This document shows, piece after piece, positions 12,888 through 20,415 of a stretch of DNA of 64,000 nucleotides. Under the pieces are notes generated by a model, which saw nothing but the letters and a program-made list of their open reading frames with translations, made no database searches and had not been told where the DNA came from. Source of the stretch: Methylobacterium gnaphalii. GTDB lineage: Bacteria > Pseudomonadota > Alphaproteobacteria > Rhizobiales > Beijerinckiaceae. Every line of letters begins with the position of its first letter. Within the stretch, counting starts at the first letter, position 1. The stretch is taken from NCBI RefSeq assembly GCF_007992215.1, contig NZ_BJZV01000004.1, positions 124,001-188,000 on the forward strand, given 5' to 3'. The translations under genes and the position numbers were made by a program.

Positions 12888-12922
12888 ATCATTCCTCGCC
12901 CGCCTTCGGGCGGAATGACGAT
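12888..12922. repeat. REP-like palindrome (copy 1)
   Basis: Imperfect palindrome: ATCATTCC and CGCCCG, loop CCTT, then CGGGCG and GGAATGACGAT. It shares the core GTCATT and the CGCCTTCGG turn with other intergenic palindromes in this window. It lies between the convergent minC and carbinolamine dehydratase genes. Confidence 0.5.
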
Positions 12923-12939
12923 ACGAGAAAAACAGCCGG

Positions 12940-13311
12940 CTATTTTTCGTATTTGATGTAGGCGAAGCGCGGGTCGTCGGGCGTCCCGGAGAGCGGACCG
13001 TCCTCCTTGCCGGGCTGCCACATCACCACCTCTTCGATCTTCTTCGCCAGGGCGAAGTCGGATTCGGTGATGCCCTTGGCCGCGTGGTTCATCAGCCGCA
13101 CCTCGACCCAGGCATAGGAAGCGGTGATGTCGGGATGGTGGAAGGCAGCCTCTGCGAGGTGGCCGACGGTATTGATGATCATCAGCGTGCCCTTCCAGCC
13201 CGCCGTCTTGTAGGTCCGCCGGATCCAGCCATCCTCCAGGCGCCAAGTCGGCAGCTCGGCCTTGAGCCGCTCCTCAACCTGAGCCTCGTCGAAGACCGTC
13301 GCCTTGGTCAT
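12940..13311 (-). CDS. Pterin-4a-carbinolamine dehydratase family protein
   Basis: 123 residues with the family pattern: a helix ending RLKAELPTW, then TYKTAGWKG, the central AAFHHPDITASYAWVEVRL containing the catalytic His pair and Pro-Asp, and a C-terminal helix GITESDFALAKKIEEV. It has about 20 extra C-terminal residues. The enzyme dehydrates 4a-hydroxy-tetrahydropterin; in bacteria without phenylalanine hydroxylase, members may work on other pterins. The start follows GGAGAGAGAC. No phhA or folate gene is next to it, so the exact pterin is open. Confidence 0.85.
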   Translation of the reverse strand: MTKATVFDEAQVEERLKAELPTWRLEDGWIRRTYKTAGWKGTLMIINTVGHLAEAAFHHPDITASYAWVEVRLMNHAAKGITESDFALAKKIEEVVMWQPGKEDGPLSGTPDDPRFAYIKYEK

Positions 13312-13539
13312 GTCTCTCTCCACAATCGCTCGAGGGCGTATGGCCTGAAGCCTGCGCCGAGTTCCAAGGAGGTGCAACCGCCCCTCGTCCCGGCCTCAGA
13401 GTTCGGCATTTGCCGCAGGCCGCGAGCGGTTCTGCGCTGTGGACGGCGTGAGGGCGAATCCTTATTTGAAATCCAAGAGATTGCGTCCGGCGCGCGGGGC
13501 CGGATGATCGGTCCCCCAGCCATTAGGGAGAAGGCGCCC

Positions 13540-14526
13540 ATGCTGTCACGGCGCGGACTGCTTGCGACTGCGGCCCTCTGGCCGCTTCCAGCGATCCTGC
13601 CTGCGCGCGCGGCGTCCGACGTGATCAAGCTCGGCGTGCTGCCCTTTGGCACGGCCTCCTGGGAGGCGGCCGTCATCAAGGAGCGCCGGCTCGACGAGGC
13701 CAATGGCTTCACGCTCGAACTCGTCAAGCTCGCTGGCAACGATGCGGCGCGCATCGCCTTCCAGGGAAACCGGCTCGATACGATCGTCGGCGACCTGATC
13801 TGGGCGGCGCGGCTACGCGGCGAGGGACGCAACGTGAAGTTCCTGCCCTACTCCACCACCGAGGGCGCCGTGATGGTGCCCGCGAATAGCCCGATCAAGG
13901 GCCTGAAGGACCTCGCCGGCAAGCGCCTCGGTGTCGCCGGTGGCGCTCTCGACAAAAGTTGGGTCCTCCTGAAGGCGCAGGGCCGCGAGACCGGCACGAT
14001 CGACCTCGAGCACAACGCCCAGCTCGCCTTCGGCGCGCCGCCGCTGCTCGCGCAGAAGCTCGAGGCCGGTGAGCTCGATGCGGCGCTGCTCTATTGGCAA
14101 TACTGCGCGCGGCTCGAGGCCAAGGGCTTCCGGCGGCTGATCAGCGCCGACGACGTCATGCGGGCCTTCGGTGCCAAGGGTTCGGTCTCGCTGATCGGCT
14201 ACCTGTTCGAGGGCGAGACCATCGAACAGCGTCCCGAGGCGGTGAAGGGTTTTGCCCGCGCCTCGCGCGCCGCCAAGGACATCCTCGCCAACGAGCCGGA
14301 GGCCTGGAACGCGGTGCGGCCGCTGATGGCGGCGGAGGATGACGCGACCTTCGAAGTCCTGAAACGCGACTTCCTCGCCGGGGTGCCGAGGCGCGCGATC
14401 GAGGCCGAGCGGGCCGATGGCGAGCAGATCTACACGACCCTTGTGCGCACGGGCGGCGAGCAGCTTGTCGGCACCGGCAGGACCCTGCCGCCGAACCTCT
14501 ACCTCGACGCGACGGGCAAGGGCTGA
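13540..14526 (+). CDS. ABC transporter substrate-binding protein, NitT/TauT type
   Basis: 328 residues. The start ATG follows TAGGGAGAAGG and gives a twin-arginine-like signal, SRRGLLATAALWPLPAIL, with cleavage after ARA. The mature protein has the periplasmic-binding fold seen in SsuA/TauA/NrtA proteins (GVLPFGTASWEAAVIKE, SPIKGLKDLAGKRLGV, LEAGELDAALLYWQ). It is the first of three genes with a permease and an ATPase, so it should deliver a small anion, sulfonate or organic solute. The ligand cannot be read from sequence. Confidence 0.87.
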   Translation: MLSRRGLLATAALWPLPAILPARAASDVIKLGVLPFGTASWEAAVIKERRLDEANGFTLELVKLAGNDAARIAFQGNRLDTIVGDLIWAARLRGEGRNVKFLPYSTTEGAVMVPANSPIKGLKDLAGKRLGVAGGALDKSWVLLKAQGRETGTIDLEHNAQLAFGAPPLLAQKLEAGELDAALLYWQYCARLEAKGFRRLISADDVMRAFGAKGSVSLIGYLFEGETIEQRPEAVKGFARASRAAKDILANEPEAWNAVRPLMAAEDDATFEVLKRDFLAGVPRRAIEAERADGEQIYTTLVRTGGEQLVGTGRTLPPNLYLDATGKG

Positions 14527-14567
14527 TCCTGTGAGCCCGTTTCCCGTCCGGAGCTGCTGACGCGCCG

Positions 14568-15302
14568 ATGGCTCTTCTCGCGCGTCTCGCCTCGCTCGTC
14601 GTGCTGCTGGTGCTGTGGCAGGCCGTGTCCGTCTACGCGGACGTGCGCACGCTGCCCTCGCCCGCTTCGGTCGCCGCCTTCATCGGGCGGGAGGCCGGGA
14701 AGGGTGACCTGTTCTCCAACGTCGGCATCACGCTCCTGCGCGTGGCGATCTCCTTCATCATCGCGATGAGCCTCGGCGGACTGCTCGGTATCGTGCTCGG
14801 CCGCTCGAAATGGGCCGACCAGATCCTCGACACCCCGCTGCTCGTGATCCTCAACACACCGGCCCTTGTCATCACGGTGCTCGCCTATGTCTGGCTCGGA
14901 CTCACGGAGACAGCGGCGATCGTCGCGGTGGCGCTGAACAAGCTGCCGAACGTCGCCGTGATCATGCGCGAGGGCGCCCGCGGGCTCGATCCGGGTCTCG
15001 AGGAAATGGCGGCGAGCTATCGCTTCGACCGGCGCACCTGGATTGGCAACGTTTTGGTGCCGCAGCTCCAGCCCTTCGTGATCGCTGCCGCCCGCTCCGG
15101 CATTTCGCTGGCCTGGAAGATTGTGCTCGTGGTGGAGTTGATCGGCCGGCCGAACGGCGTGGGCTTTGCCATCAACTACTATTTCCAGCTCTTCGACGTC
15201 ACGGCGGTGATCGGCTACAGCCTCGTCTTCATGACCGTGATGCTCGCCATCGACACCCTGATCCTCCAGCCGATCGACCGCCATGTCCGCCGCTGGCGCT
15301 GA
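14568..15302 (+). CDS. ABC transporter permease, NitT/TauT type
   Basis: 244 residues with about six membrane segments (ARLASLVVLLVLWQAVSVYA; LLRVAISFIIAMSLGGLLGI; PLLVILNTPALVITVLAYVW; C-terminal VIGYSLVFMTVMLAIDTLIL). The cytoplasmic EAA loop reads EEMAASYRFDRRTWIGNVLVP. It forms the inner-membrane channel for the binding protein just upstream. The next gene, its ATPase, starts 20 bases before this one ends. Confidence 0.9.
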   Translation: MALLARLASLVVLLVLWQAVSVYADVRTLPSPASVAAFIGREAGKGDLFSNVGITLLRVAISFIIAMSLGGLLGIVLGRSKWADQILDTPLLVILNTPALVITVLAYVWLGLTETAAIVAVALNKLPNVAVIMREGARGLDPGLEEMAASYRFDRRTWIGNVLVPQLQPFVIAAARSGISLAWKIVLVVELIGRPNGVGFAINYYFQLFDVTAVIGYSLVFMTVMLAIDTLILQPIDRHVRRWR

Positions 15303-16056
15303 GCGCACCCAGGTGCCGGCCGAAGTGGCCGAGCCGCTGCTGCGCGTCGCCATCGCGAAGAAGGTTTATCGGCGCGCGGGGACCGAGCCAGTCGAGGCCG
15401 TGCGGAATCTTGCCTTCGACGTCGGCCCGCGAGAGATCACCTGCCTGATCGGCCCCTCGGGCGCCGGCAAGACGACCACCCTGCGCATCCTCCTCGGCCT
15501 CGACACCGATTACGAGGGGGCTGTCCTGCCCGATCCCGCCGAGGCCGATATCGCCATGGTGTTCCAGGATCCGCGGCTGCTGCCCTGGCGCAGCGTCGAG
15601 CAGAACGTGCGCCTCGCCCTGCCGCGACCGGACCGCGCGAAGAACCTCGACGACCTGTTTGAATCCCTTGGGCTGGCGCCGTGGCGGGAGCGCTATCCGG
15701 GTGCACTCTCGCTCGGGATGCAGCGCCGCGTCTCGCTGGCCCGCGCCCTGGCGCAGGAGCCGCGCATCCTCGTCCTCGACGAACCCTTCGTCTCCCTCGA
15801 CGAGGCGGCGGCGGCGGGGCTGCGCGGGCTCGTCGTAGCGGCGGTGGAGCAGTACGGCACCAGCGTACTGATGGTCACTCACAACGTCGATGAGGCCATC
15901 GAGATCGCCGACCGGCTGCTGCTGCTCTCTGGCCGTCCGGCGAGCCTCGTCGCTACCGTCCCGCTCGACACGCCGCGCTCACAGCGCACGCGCGGCTGGG
16001 CCGAGGCAACGCGCAGCGGGCTGGCTCAGCGTTATCCGAGCGTGATCGCCGGCTGA
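15283..16056 (+). CDS. ABC transporter ATP-binding protein, NitT/TauT type
   Basis: 257 residues. It has Walker A GPSGAGKTT, Q-loop FQDPRLLPWRSV, signature LSLGMQRRVSLARAL (Met-Gln in place of the usual Gly-Gln), Walker B ILVLDEPF and H-loop THNVDEA. The short nucleotide-binding domain (about 220 residues) and the LLPW Q-loop are typical of nitrate/sulfonate/taurine importers. It overlaps the permease by 20 bases. A REP-like palindrome follows. Confidence 0.92.
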   Translation: MSAAGAERTQVPAEVAEPLLRVAIAKKVYRRAGTEPVEAVRNLAFDVGPREITCLIGPSGAGKTTTLRILLGLDTDYEGAVLPDPAEADIAMVFQDPRLLPWRSVEQNVRLALPRPDRAKNLDDLFESLGLAPWRERYPGALSLGMQRRVSLARALAQEPRILVLDEPFVSLDEAAAAGLRGLVVAAVEQYGTSVLMVTHNVDEAIEIADRLLLLSGRPASLVATVPLDTPRSQRTRGWAEATRSGLAQRYPSVIAG

Positions 16057-16066
16057 CCGGCTCTCC

Positions 16067-16098
16067 CCGTCATGGCTTCGCTGTGCTGGCAATGACGG
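16067..16098. repeat. REP-like palindrome (copy 2)
   Basis: CCGTCAT and its inverted partner ATGACGG, with GGC / GGCA next to the arms, surround TTCGCTGTGCT. It sits between the convergent ABC ATPase and MFS genes, where such elements often act as transcript 3' ends. Confidence 0.5.
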
Positions 16099-16111
16099 CC
16101 CGGTCGTGTCC

Positions 16112-17326
16112 CTAGATCGGTTTCGCCGGGCGCGCCAAGCGGATCGACGTCACCACTCCCACCGCGAAAATCACCGCAGCACAGAGCGCGAGCGCCGGGA
16201 ACTGCCCGAGATGCTCCAGCGTGAAGCCGAAGATGGCGACGCTCATGGCCTGGCCGCAGAAATACGAGAAGGCGTGCAAGGCGACAGCCGAGGCCCGCGC
16301 CGTCGGGGTCAACTCTGTCACTTGCACCTGGAAGGTGTTGTGGAGCATGTAGAAGCCGAGGCCGAGACCGACGAAGGCTGCGCAATCGACCGGCCAGTGG
16401 CTGGCAAGCCCGACGATCAGCAACGCGAACGCGCAGATGGCGCCGCCGACGACGAGCATCCGGTAGATACCGAGGAAGCGCAGAAGCAGCGGCACCAGCA
16501 ACGAATAGAGCAGACCTCCCACCGCGAAGCCGGCGAGCACCAGCCCAGCCTCGCGCGGGCCGCCCTCGCCCCGCGCGCTCAGCAGCGGCGCGATGTAGGG
16601 CAGCACGCCGAAGATCGCGATGCCCTCGACAAAGACCGCGGAGAACAGAAGCCGCGCCCGCGGATTGGCGATGAGCGAGCCGTAGCGGGCAATGGCCTGA
16701 CCGATCTCGATCGACTTCGGCGGTGCCCGCTTGCCCTTGTCGAAGCCGAATAGGGTAGTAGCGCAGCCGAGCGCCGCGACGATCCCGGTGGCAGCGAAGA
16801 CGCCGCGCCAGCCGATCGTGGCCTCGATCAGGCCGGCGAAGGTCGAGCCCAACAATTGGGCGAGGATCACCGCGACGAGGAAACGGCTGATCGCCACCTG
16901 GCGCTGCACGAGCGGTACCTGATCCCCGAGCATCGCCAGAGACAGGGGGATACAGCCACCGGCCGCGCACCCTGCGATCATGCGCAGCACGAAGAGCAGG
17001 TCGAGGTTGGGCGCAGCCGAGCAACCGATCAACGCGACGGTCAGGGCGGCGAGGCAGCCGACGAGCACGCGCTCCTTGCCCAGGGCATCGCCCACGGGAC
17101 CGAGGATCGGCTGAATCAGCGCATAGGGCAGCACGAAGGCGGTCGAGAGGAGGGCCACCGTATGCGGGTCGCTCTCCAGGTCGTGCGCGAGCACGCCAAC
17201 GAGAGGCTCGGCCGAACGCAGGGCGAAGCTGCTGGCAAAGCCGGCCGCCGACAGCACGAGGACCAGCCTGGAATGCGACGAAGGGCGTGGTTCGGCTCCG
17301 CCGGTCGAACCGATTCCGGCGGTCAC
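16112..17326 (-). CDS. Major facilitator superfamily transporter
   Basis: 404 residues and 12 predicted membrane segments, starting with GTG. The MFS loop 2-3 motif is present as GPVGDALGKERV. Segment 4 (RMIAGCAAGGCIPLSLAMLGDQ) and segment 5 (GSTFAGLIEATIGWRGVFA) resemble drug/sugar efflux proteins of the YnfM/AraJ type. It probably exports a small molecule; the substrate is unknown. It is 27 bases upstream-facing from pheA on the opposite side: pheA is transcribed leftward and ends shortly before this gene's start, so co-transcription pheA then MFS is possible. Confidence 0.85.
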   Translation of the reverse strand: MTAGIGSTGGAEPRPSSHSRLVLVLSAAGFASSFALRSAEPLVGVLAHDLESDPHTVALLSTAFVLPYALIQPILGPVGDALGKERVLVGCLAALTVALIGCSAAPNLDLLFVLRMIAGCAAGGCIPLSLAMLGDQVPLVQRQVAISRFLVAVILAQLLGSTFAGLIEATIGWRGVFAATGIVAALGCATTLFGFDKGKRAPPKSIEIGQAIARYGSLIANPRARLLFSAVFVEGIAIFGVLPYIAPLLSARGEGGPREAGLVLAGFAVGGLLYSLLVPLLLRFLGIYRMLVVGGAICAFALLIVGLASHWPVDCAAFVGLGLGFYMLHNTFQVQVTELTPTARASAVALHAFSYFCGQAMSVAIFGFTLEHLGQFPALALCAAVIFAVGVVTSIRLARPAKPI

Positions 17327-17353
17327 GCGGAAAAGTCCGTCATGACGGCGGGC

Positions 17354-18211
17354 CTACTCCGCCGCCTGCCGCGTCGTCGCTCGAAATGGGTGAGCCGGGT
17401 AGGTGCCGATGATCCGCAGCTCTCGCGAGAAATAACGCAGCTCGTCGAGGGCACGCAGAAGCGCCGGATCGCTCGGATGGCCGTCGACCTCGGCATAGAA
17501 CTGGGTCGCGGTGAACCGTCCCTCGACCATGTAGCTTTCGAGCTTCGTCATGTTCACGCCATTCGTGGCGAAGCCCCCCAGCGCCTTGTAGAGCGCGGCT
17601 GGTATGTTGCGCACCCGAAAAACGAAGCTGGTCACAGTTTCCACGCCTTCGGGCAGCGTCGGGCCGGGCTCGGGCGAGAACACCACGAAGCGCGTGGTGT
17701 TGTGCGCCTCGTCCTCGACGTCCCTCTCCAGGATCTCCAGCCCGTAGACGTCGGCCGCGAGCGCCGGGGCGAGGGCGGCGCGGGTCGGGTCGCGGATCTC
17801 GGCGAGCTCGCGGGCCGCGCCGGCGGTATCGCCCGCCACCACGGCCTTGAGCCCGAGCCGGCGGATGACCCTGCGGCACTGGCCCAGCGCATGGATGTGA
17901 CTGTGCACGCTGCGCAGGTCTTCGATCTTCACTCCAGGCATCACCATCAGCTGGAAGTGGATCGGCAGAAAGTGCTCGGCGATGATGTGTAGCGGCGAGT
18001 GCGGCAGCAGATGATGGATGTCGGCGACACGGCCGGCGATCGAATTCTCGATCGGAATCATCGCCAGCGCCGCCCGGCCCTCGTTCACTGCCGCGAAGGC
18101 GTCCTCGAAGGTGGCGCAGGGCAGCGAAGACCAGTCCGGATAGGCCTGGGCGCAGATGATGTGCGAGTTGGCGCCGGGCTCGCCCTGATAGGCGATGGTC
18201 TTGTCGGTCAT
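17354..18211 (-). CDS. pheA: Prephenate dehydratase
   Basis: 285 residues without a chorismate mutase domain, the separate-enzyme form typical of alphaproteobacteria. The N-terminal catalytic domain begins IAYQGEPGANSHI and carries the TRF motif (HNTTRFVVFS). A C-terminal ACT domain holds ALYKALGGFATNGVNMTKLESY, including the ESRP-like phenylalanine-binding segment. It converts prephenate to phenylpyruvate and is feedback-inhibited by phenylalanine in the family. The ribosome site is AGAAGG. A strong hairpin lies just upstream of it, and kdsB precedes it on the same strand, as seen in many Rhizobiales. Confidence 0.95.
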   Translation of the reverse strand: MTDKTIAYQGEPGANSHIICAQAYPDWSSLPCATFEDAFAAVNEGRAALAMIPIENSIAGRVADIHHLLPHSPLHIIAEHFLPIHFQLMVMPGVKIEDLRSVHSHIHALGQCRRVIRRLGLKAVVAGDTAGAARELAEIRDPTRAALAPALAADVYGLEILERDVEDEAHNTTRFVVFSPEPGPTLPEGVETVTSFVFRVRNIPAALYKALGGFATNGVNMTKLESYMVEGRFTATQFYAEVDGHPSDPALLRALDELRYFSRELRIIGTYPAHPFRATTRQAAE

Positions 18212-18232
18212 GGGCAGGCCTTCTTGTCGTTG

Positions 18233-18258
18233 GCCCTCGACCGGTTCCGGCCGAGGGC
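18233..18258 (-). promoter_or_regulatory. Strong hairpin just upstream of the pheA ribosome site
   Basis: GCCCTCG-A-CCGG, a 2-base turn, CCGG-C-CGAGGGC: an 11-pair stem with one mismatch. It ends about 21 bases before the pheA ATG and lies after kdsB. It could terminate kdsB transcripts, shield pheA translation, or be an ordinary 5' stabiliser. No T tract is present. Confidence 0.4.
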
Positions 18259-18340
18259 GTCCGCCGCATGAGCGGCGACGCGCCTTCGCACCTGCCGACG
18301 GCCGAAAGTCAAAGTCGTCATCGTCCGAGGCCGTCGGGGC

Positions 18341-19084
18341 TCAGTTGAGCCGCCGGCGCGCCAGCAGCGTGCGGGCACGGTCGAGATCCGCCGGCGTATC
18401 GACGCCGAGCGGCAGGTCGTCGACGATCATCGCGTCGATACGCATGCCCACTTCGAGGGCGCGAAGCTGCTCCAGCTTCTCGCGCCGCTCGAGCTCGCCC
18501 TGCGGCAGCGAGACGAAGCGGGTCAACGCCTTTCTCCGATAGGCGTAGAGGCCGATATGATGGAACAGAGGGCCCTCGCCCCAGGGCGCGCGGCTTCGCG
18601 TGAAATAGAGCGCGTGCAGTCGGCCTGGACCGACCGCGTGACCGACGAGCTTCACGACGTTCGGGTTCTCGGCCTCCTCGGCCTCGGTGATCACCGCGCA
18701 GAGCGTCGCAATGTGAACGTGAGGGTCGGCAAGCGGCGGGAGCACCGCGCCGATCACGGCGGGATCGATGGTGGGCAAGTCGCCCTGGACGTTCACGACG
18801 ACGTCGTGCCGGCCCTCCGGATCGACGATCTCCAGGGCTTCGGCGAGCCGGTCCGAGCCGCTGGCATGGTCGACGCGGGTCAGCACGGCCAAGCCGCCCT
18901 GTGCCTCGATGATGTCGACGATCTCGGGCGTGTCGGTGGCGACCACCACCGGGCCGATGCCGGCCTCGATGGCGCGGCGCCAGACATGCACGATCATCGG
19001 CTCGCCCACGATGTCGGCGAGCGGCTTGTTCGGCAGGCGCGTCGCGGCGAGGCGGGCGGGAATCAGGACGAGAGGATCGGACAT
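18341..19084 (-). CDS. kdsB: 3-deoxy-manno-octulosonate cytidylyltransferase (CMP-KDO synthetase)
   Basis: 247 residues, standard length. The N terminus [16 protein letters not shown] is the KdsB nucleotide-binding signature, and the [10 protein letters not shown] and [12 protein letters not shown] segments match the family. It activates KDO with CTP for lipopolysaccharide inner-core synthesis in the cytosol. It is read leftward ahead of pheA. It is divergent from the cytochrome c gene across 282 bases, which include a perfect palindrome CGGCGGTACCGCCG near 19300. Confidence 0.95.
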   Translation of the reverse strand: MSDPLVLIPARLAATRLPNKPLADIVGEPMIVHVWRRAIEAGIGPVVVATDTPEIVDIIEAQGGLAVLTRVDHASGSDRLAEALEIVDPEGRHDVVVNVQGDLPTIDPAVIGAVLPPLADPHVHIATLCAVITEAEEAENPNVVKLVGHAVGPGRLHALYFTRSRAPWGEGPLFHHIGLYAYRRKALTRFVSLPQGELERREKLEQLRALEVGMRIDAMIVDDLPLGVDTPADLDRARTLLARRRLN

Positions 19085-19366
19085 CGCTGGGGCCGGAGGG
19101 CGGGCTCGTCGTGCACGGAAGGCCGGTGCTTAACAGCGGCGGCGGCCCTTGTCATGGAATGGCTGTGGGATCCGCGCCGTCCCTGCGGCTCCGGTGGCAC
19201 GATGCCGGTCCAAAACCGCGCGATCGCGGTGTCCGCGACGCGCGGAGCCATTGTCAGCAACAGGGGCTTGCGGCTAAGCACCTTCGAAATCCTCCAAAGT
19301 CCGGCGGTACCGCCGTCGGACCCTCGATAGGCCGGGTCCCGGACCCTGCGCGCGGAGCTGGCGAGA

Positions 19367-20296
19367 ATGGACTCCTTCGAGATCAACAAGGTCGCGGGCG
19401 CGGTGCTCGGGACCCTGCTGTTCGCCTTCGGGACGGGCTTTCTCGCCGAACTGATCTACACCCCGAAGGCCGCCGGCACCGCAGGCTATGCCCTTCCGGG
19501 CGGCGGCGAAGGCGGCCACGGTGGCGCTGCGCCTGCGGCCGGTGGCGAGGCTGCCGCAGCGGGATCGATCGCGACGCGGCTCGCCAGCGCCGACCCCGAG
19601 AAGGGCAAGGCCGGCACCAAGGCCTGCCAGGCCTGCCACAGCTTCGAGAAGGGCGGCCCCAACAAGGCGGGACCGGACCTCTGGGAGGTCGTCGGCCGCA
19701 AGAAGGGCTCACACGAGGGCTTCGCCTATTCCGACGCGATGAAGGCCAAGGGCGGCGACTGGAGCTACGAGGACCTCGACCACTTCCTGACCAAGCCCAG
19801 CGAGTACGTGAAGGGCACCAAGATGGCCTTCCAGGGCATCTCGGCGCCGGCCGAGCGCGCCAACGTGATCGCCTATCTGCGCACGCTCGCCGAGAGCCCG
19901 AAGCCGCTTCCGGCCGCCGAGACGAAGGAAGAGGGCAAGAAGGACGAGGCCAAGCCCGCCGAAGGCGATAAGAAGGCCGATGCGAAACCGGCCGAGGGCG
20001 AGAAGAAGCCGGACGCTAAGCCTGCCGATGGCGCCAAGAAGACCGAGGACGCCAAGCCGGCCGACAACGCGCCCGCGCCTGCTCAGCAGCCTCAGGGTGT
20101 GAAGGGCCAGGGAGCAGGCCAGCAGAACGAGCCCGCGCCATCACAGGCACCCGAGGCGAAGCCCGCCGAAGCCGCCAAACCTGACGAGAAGCCTTCCGCG
20201 CCTCCCGCGACCGAGCCGGCCGCCAAGCCCGACCCTGCGGCCGAGGAGAAGGCCAAGCAGGAGCAGAAGCCGGACGAGAAGCCCGCTCAGCAGTAA
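19367..20296 (+). CDS. Membrane-anchored class I cytochrome c with long charged C-terminal tail
   Basis: 309 residues. An uncleaved N-terminal membrane anchor (KVAGAVLGTLLFAFGTGFLA, about 8-27) is followed by a Gly/Ala linker and a cytochrome c domain. That domain has heme motif CQACH near residue 86, PDLWEVVGRKKGS, and the Met ligand in KGTKMAFQG. This core matches CycM/c552-type electron carriers between the bc1 complex and oxidases. About 125 further residues, rich in Lys, Pro, Ala, Glu and Asp, contain a repeated unit of the form KPAEG-KKxDA. The tail has no known catalytic role and is unusual in length. The start follows GGAGCTGGCGAG. Confidence 0.88.
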   Translation: MDSFEINKVAGAVLGTLLFAFGTGFLAELIYTPKAAGTAGYALPGGGEGGHGGAAPAAGGEAAAAGSIATRLASADPEKGKAGTKACQACHSFEKGGPNKAGPDLWEVVGRKKGSHEGFAYSDAMKAKGGDWSYEDLDHFLTKPSEYVKGTKMAFQGISAPAERANVIAYLRTLAESPKPLPAAETKEEGKKDEAKPAEGDKKADAKPAEGEKKPDAKPADGAKKTEDAKPADNAPAPAQQPQGVKGQGAGQQNEPAPSQAPEAKPAEAAKPDEKPSAPPATEPAAKPDPAAEEKAKQEQKPDEKPAQQ

Positions 20297-20415
20297 GGGC
20301 GAACGCGCCGGCCCTGCGCGCACGCGCCGGGTTGGCCTCAGGCCGGCCTCCGTCCTAGAACGTCGCCCGACCCTCGCGCCGTATCGGCCGCAGGGAACCG
20401 GGAGACCGCTCGACA

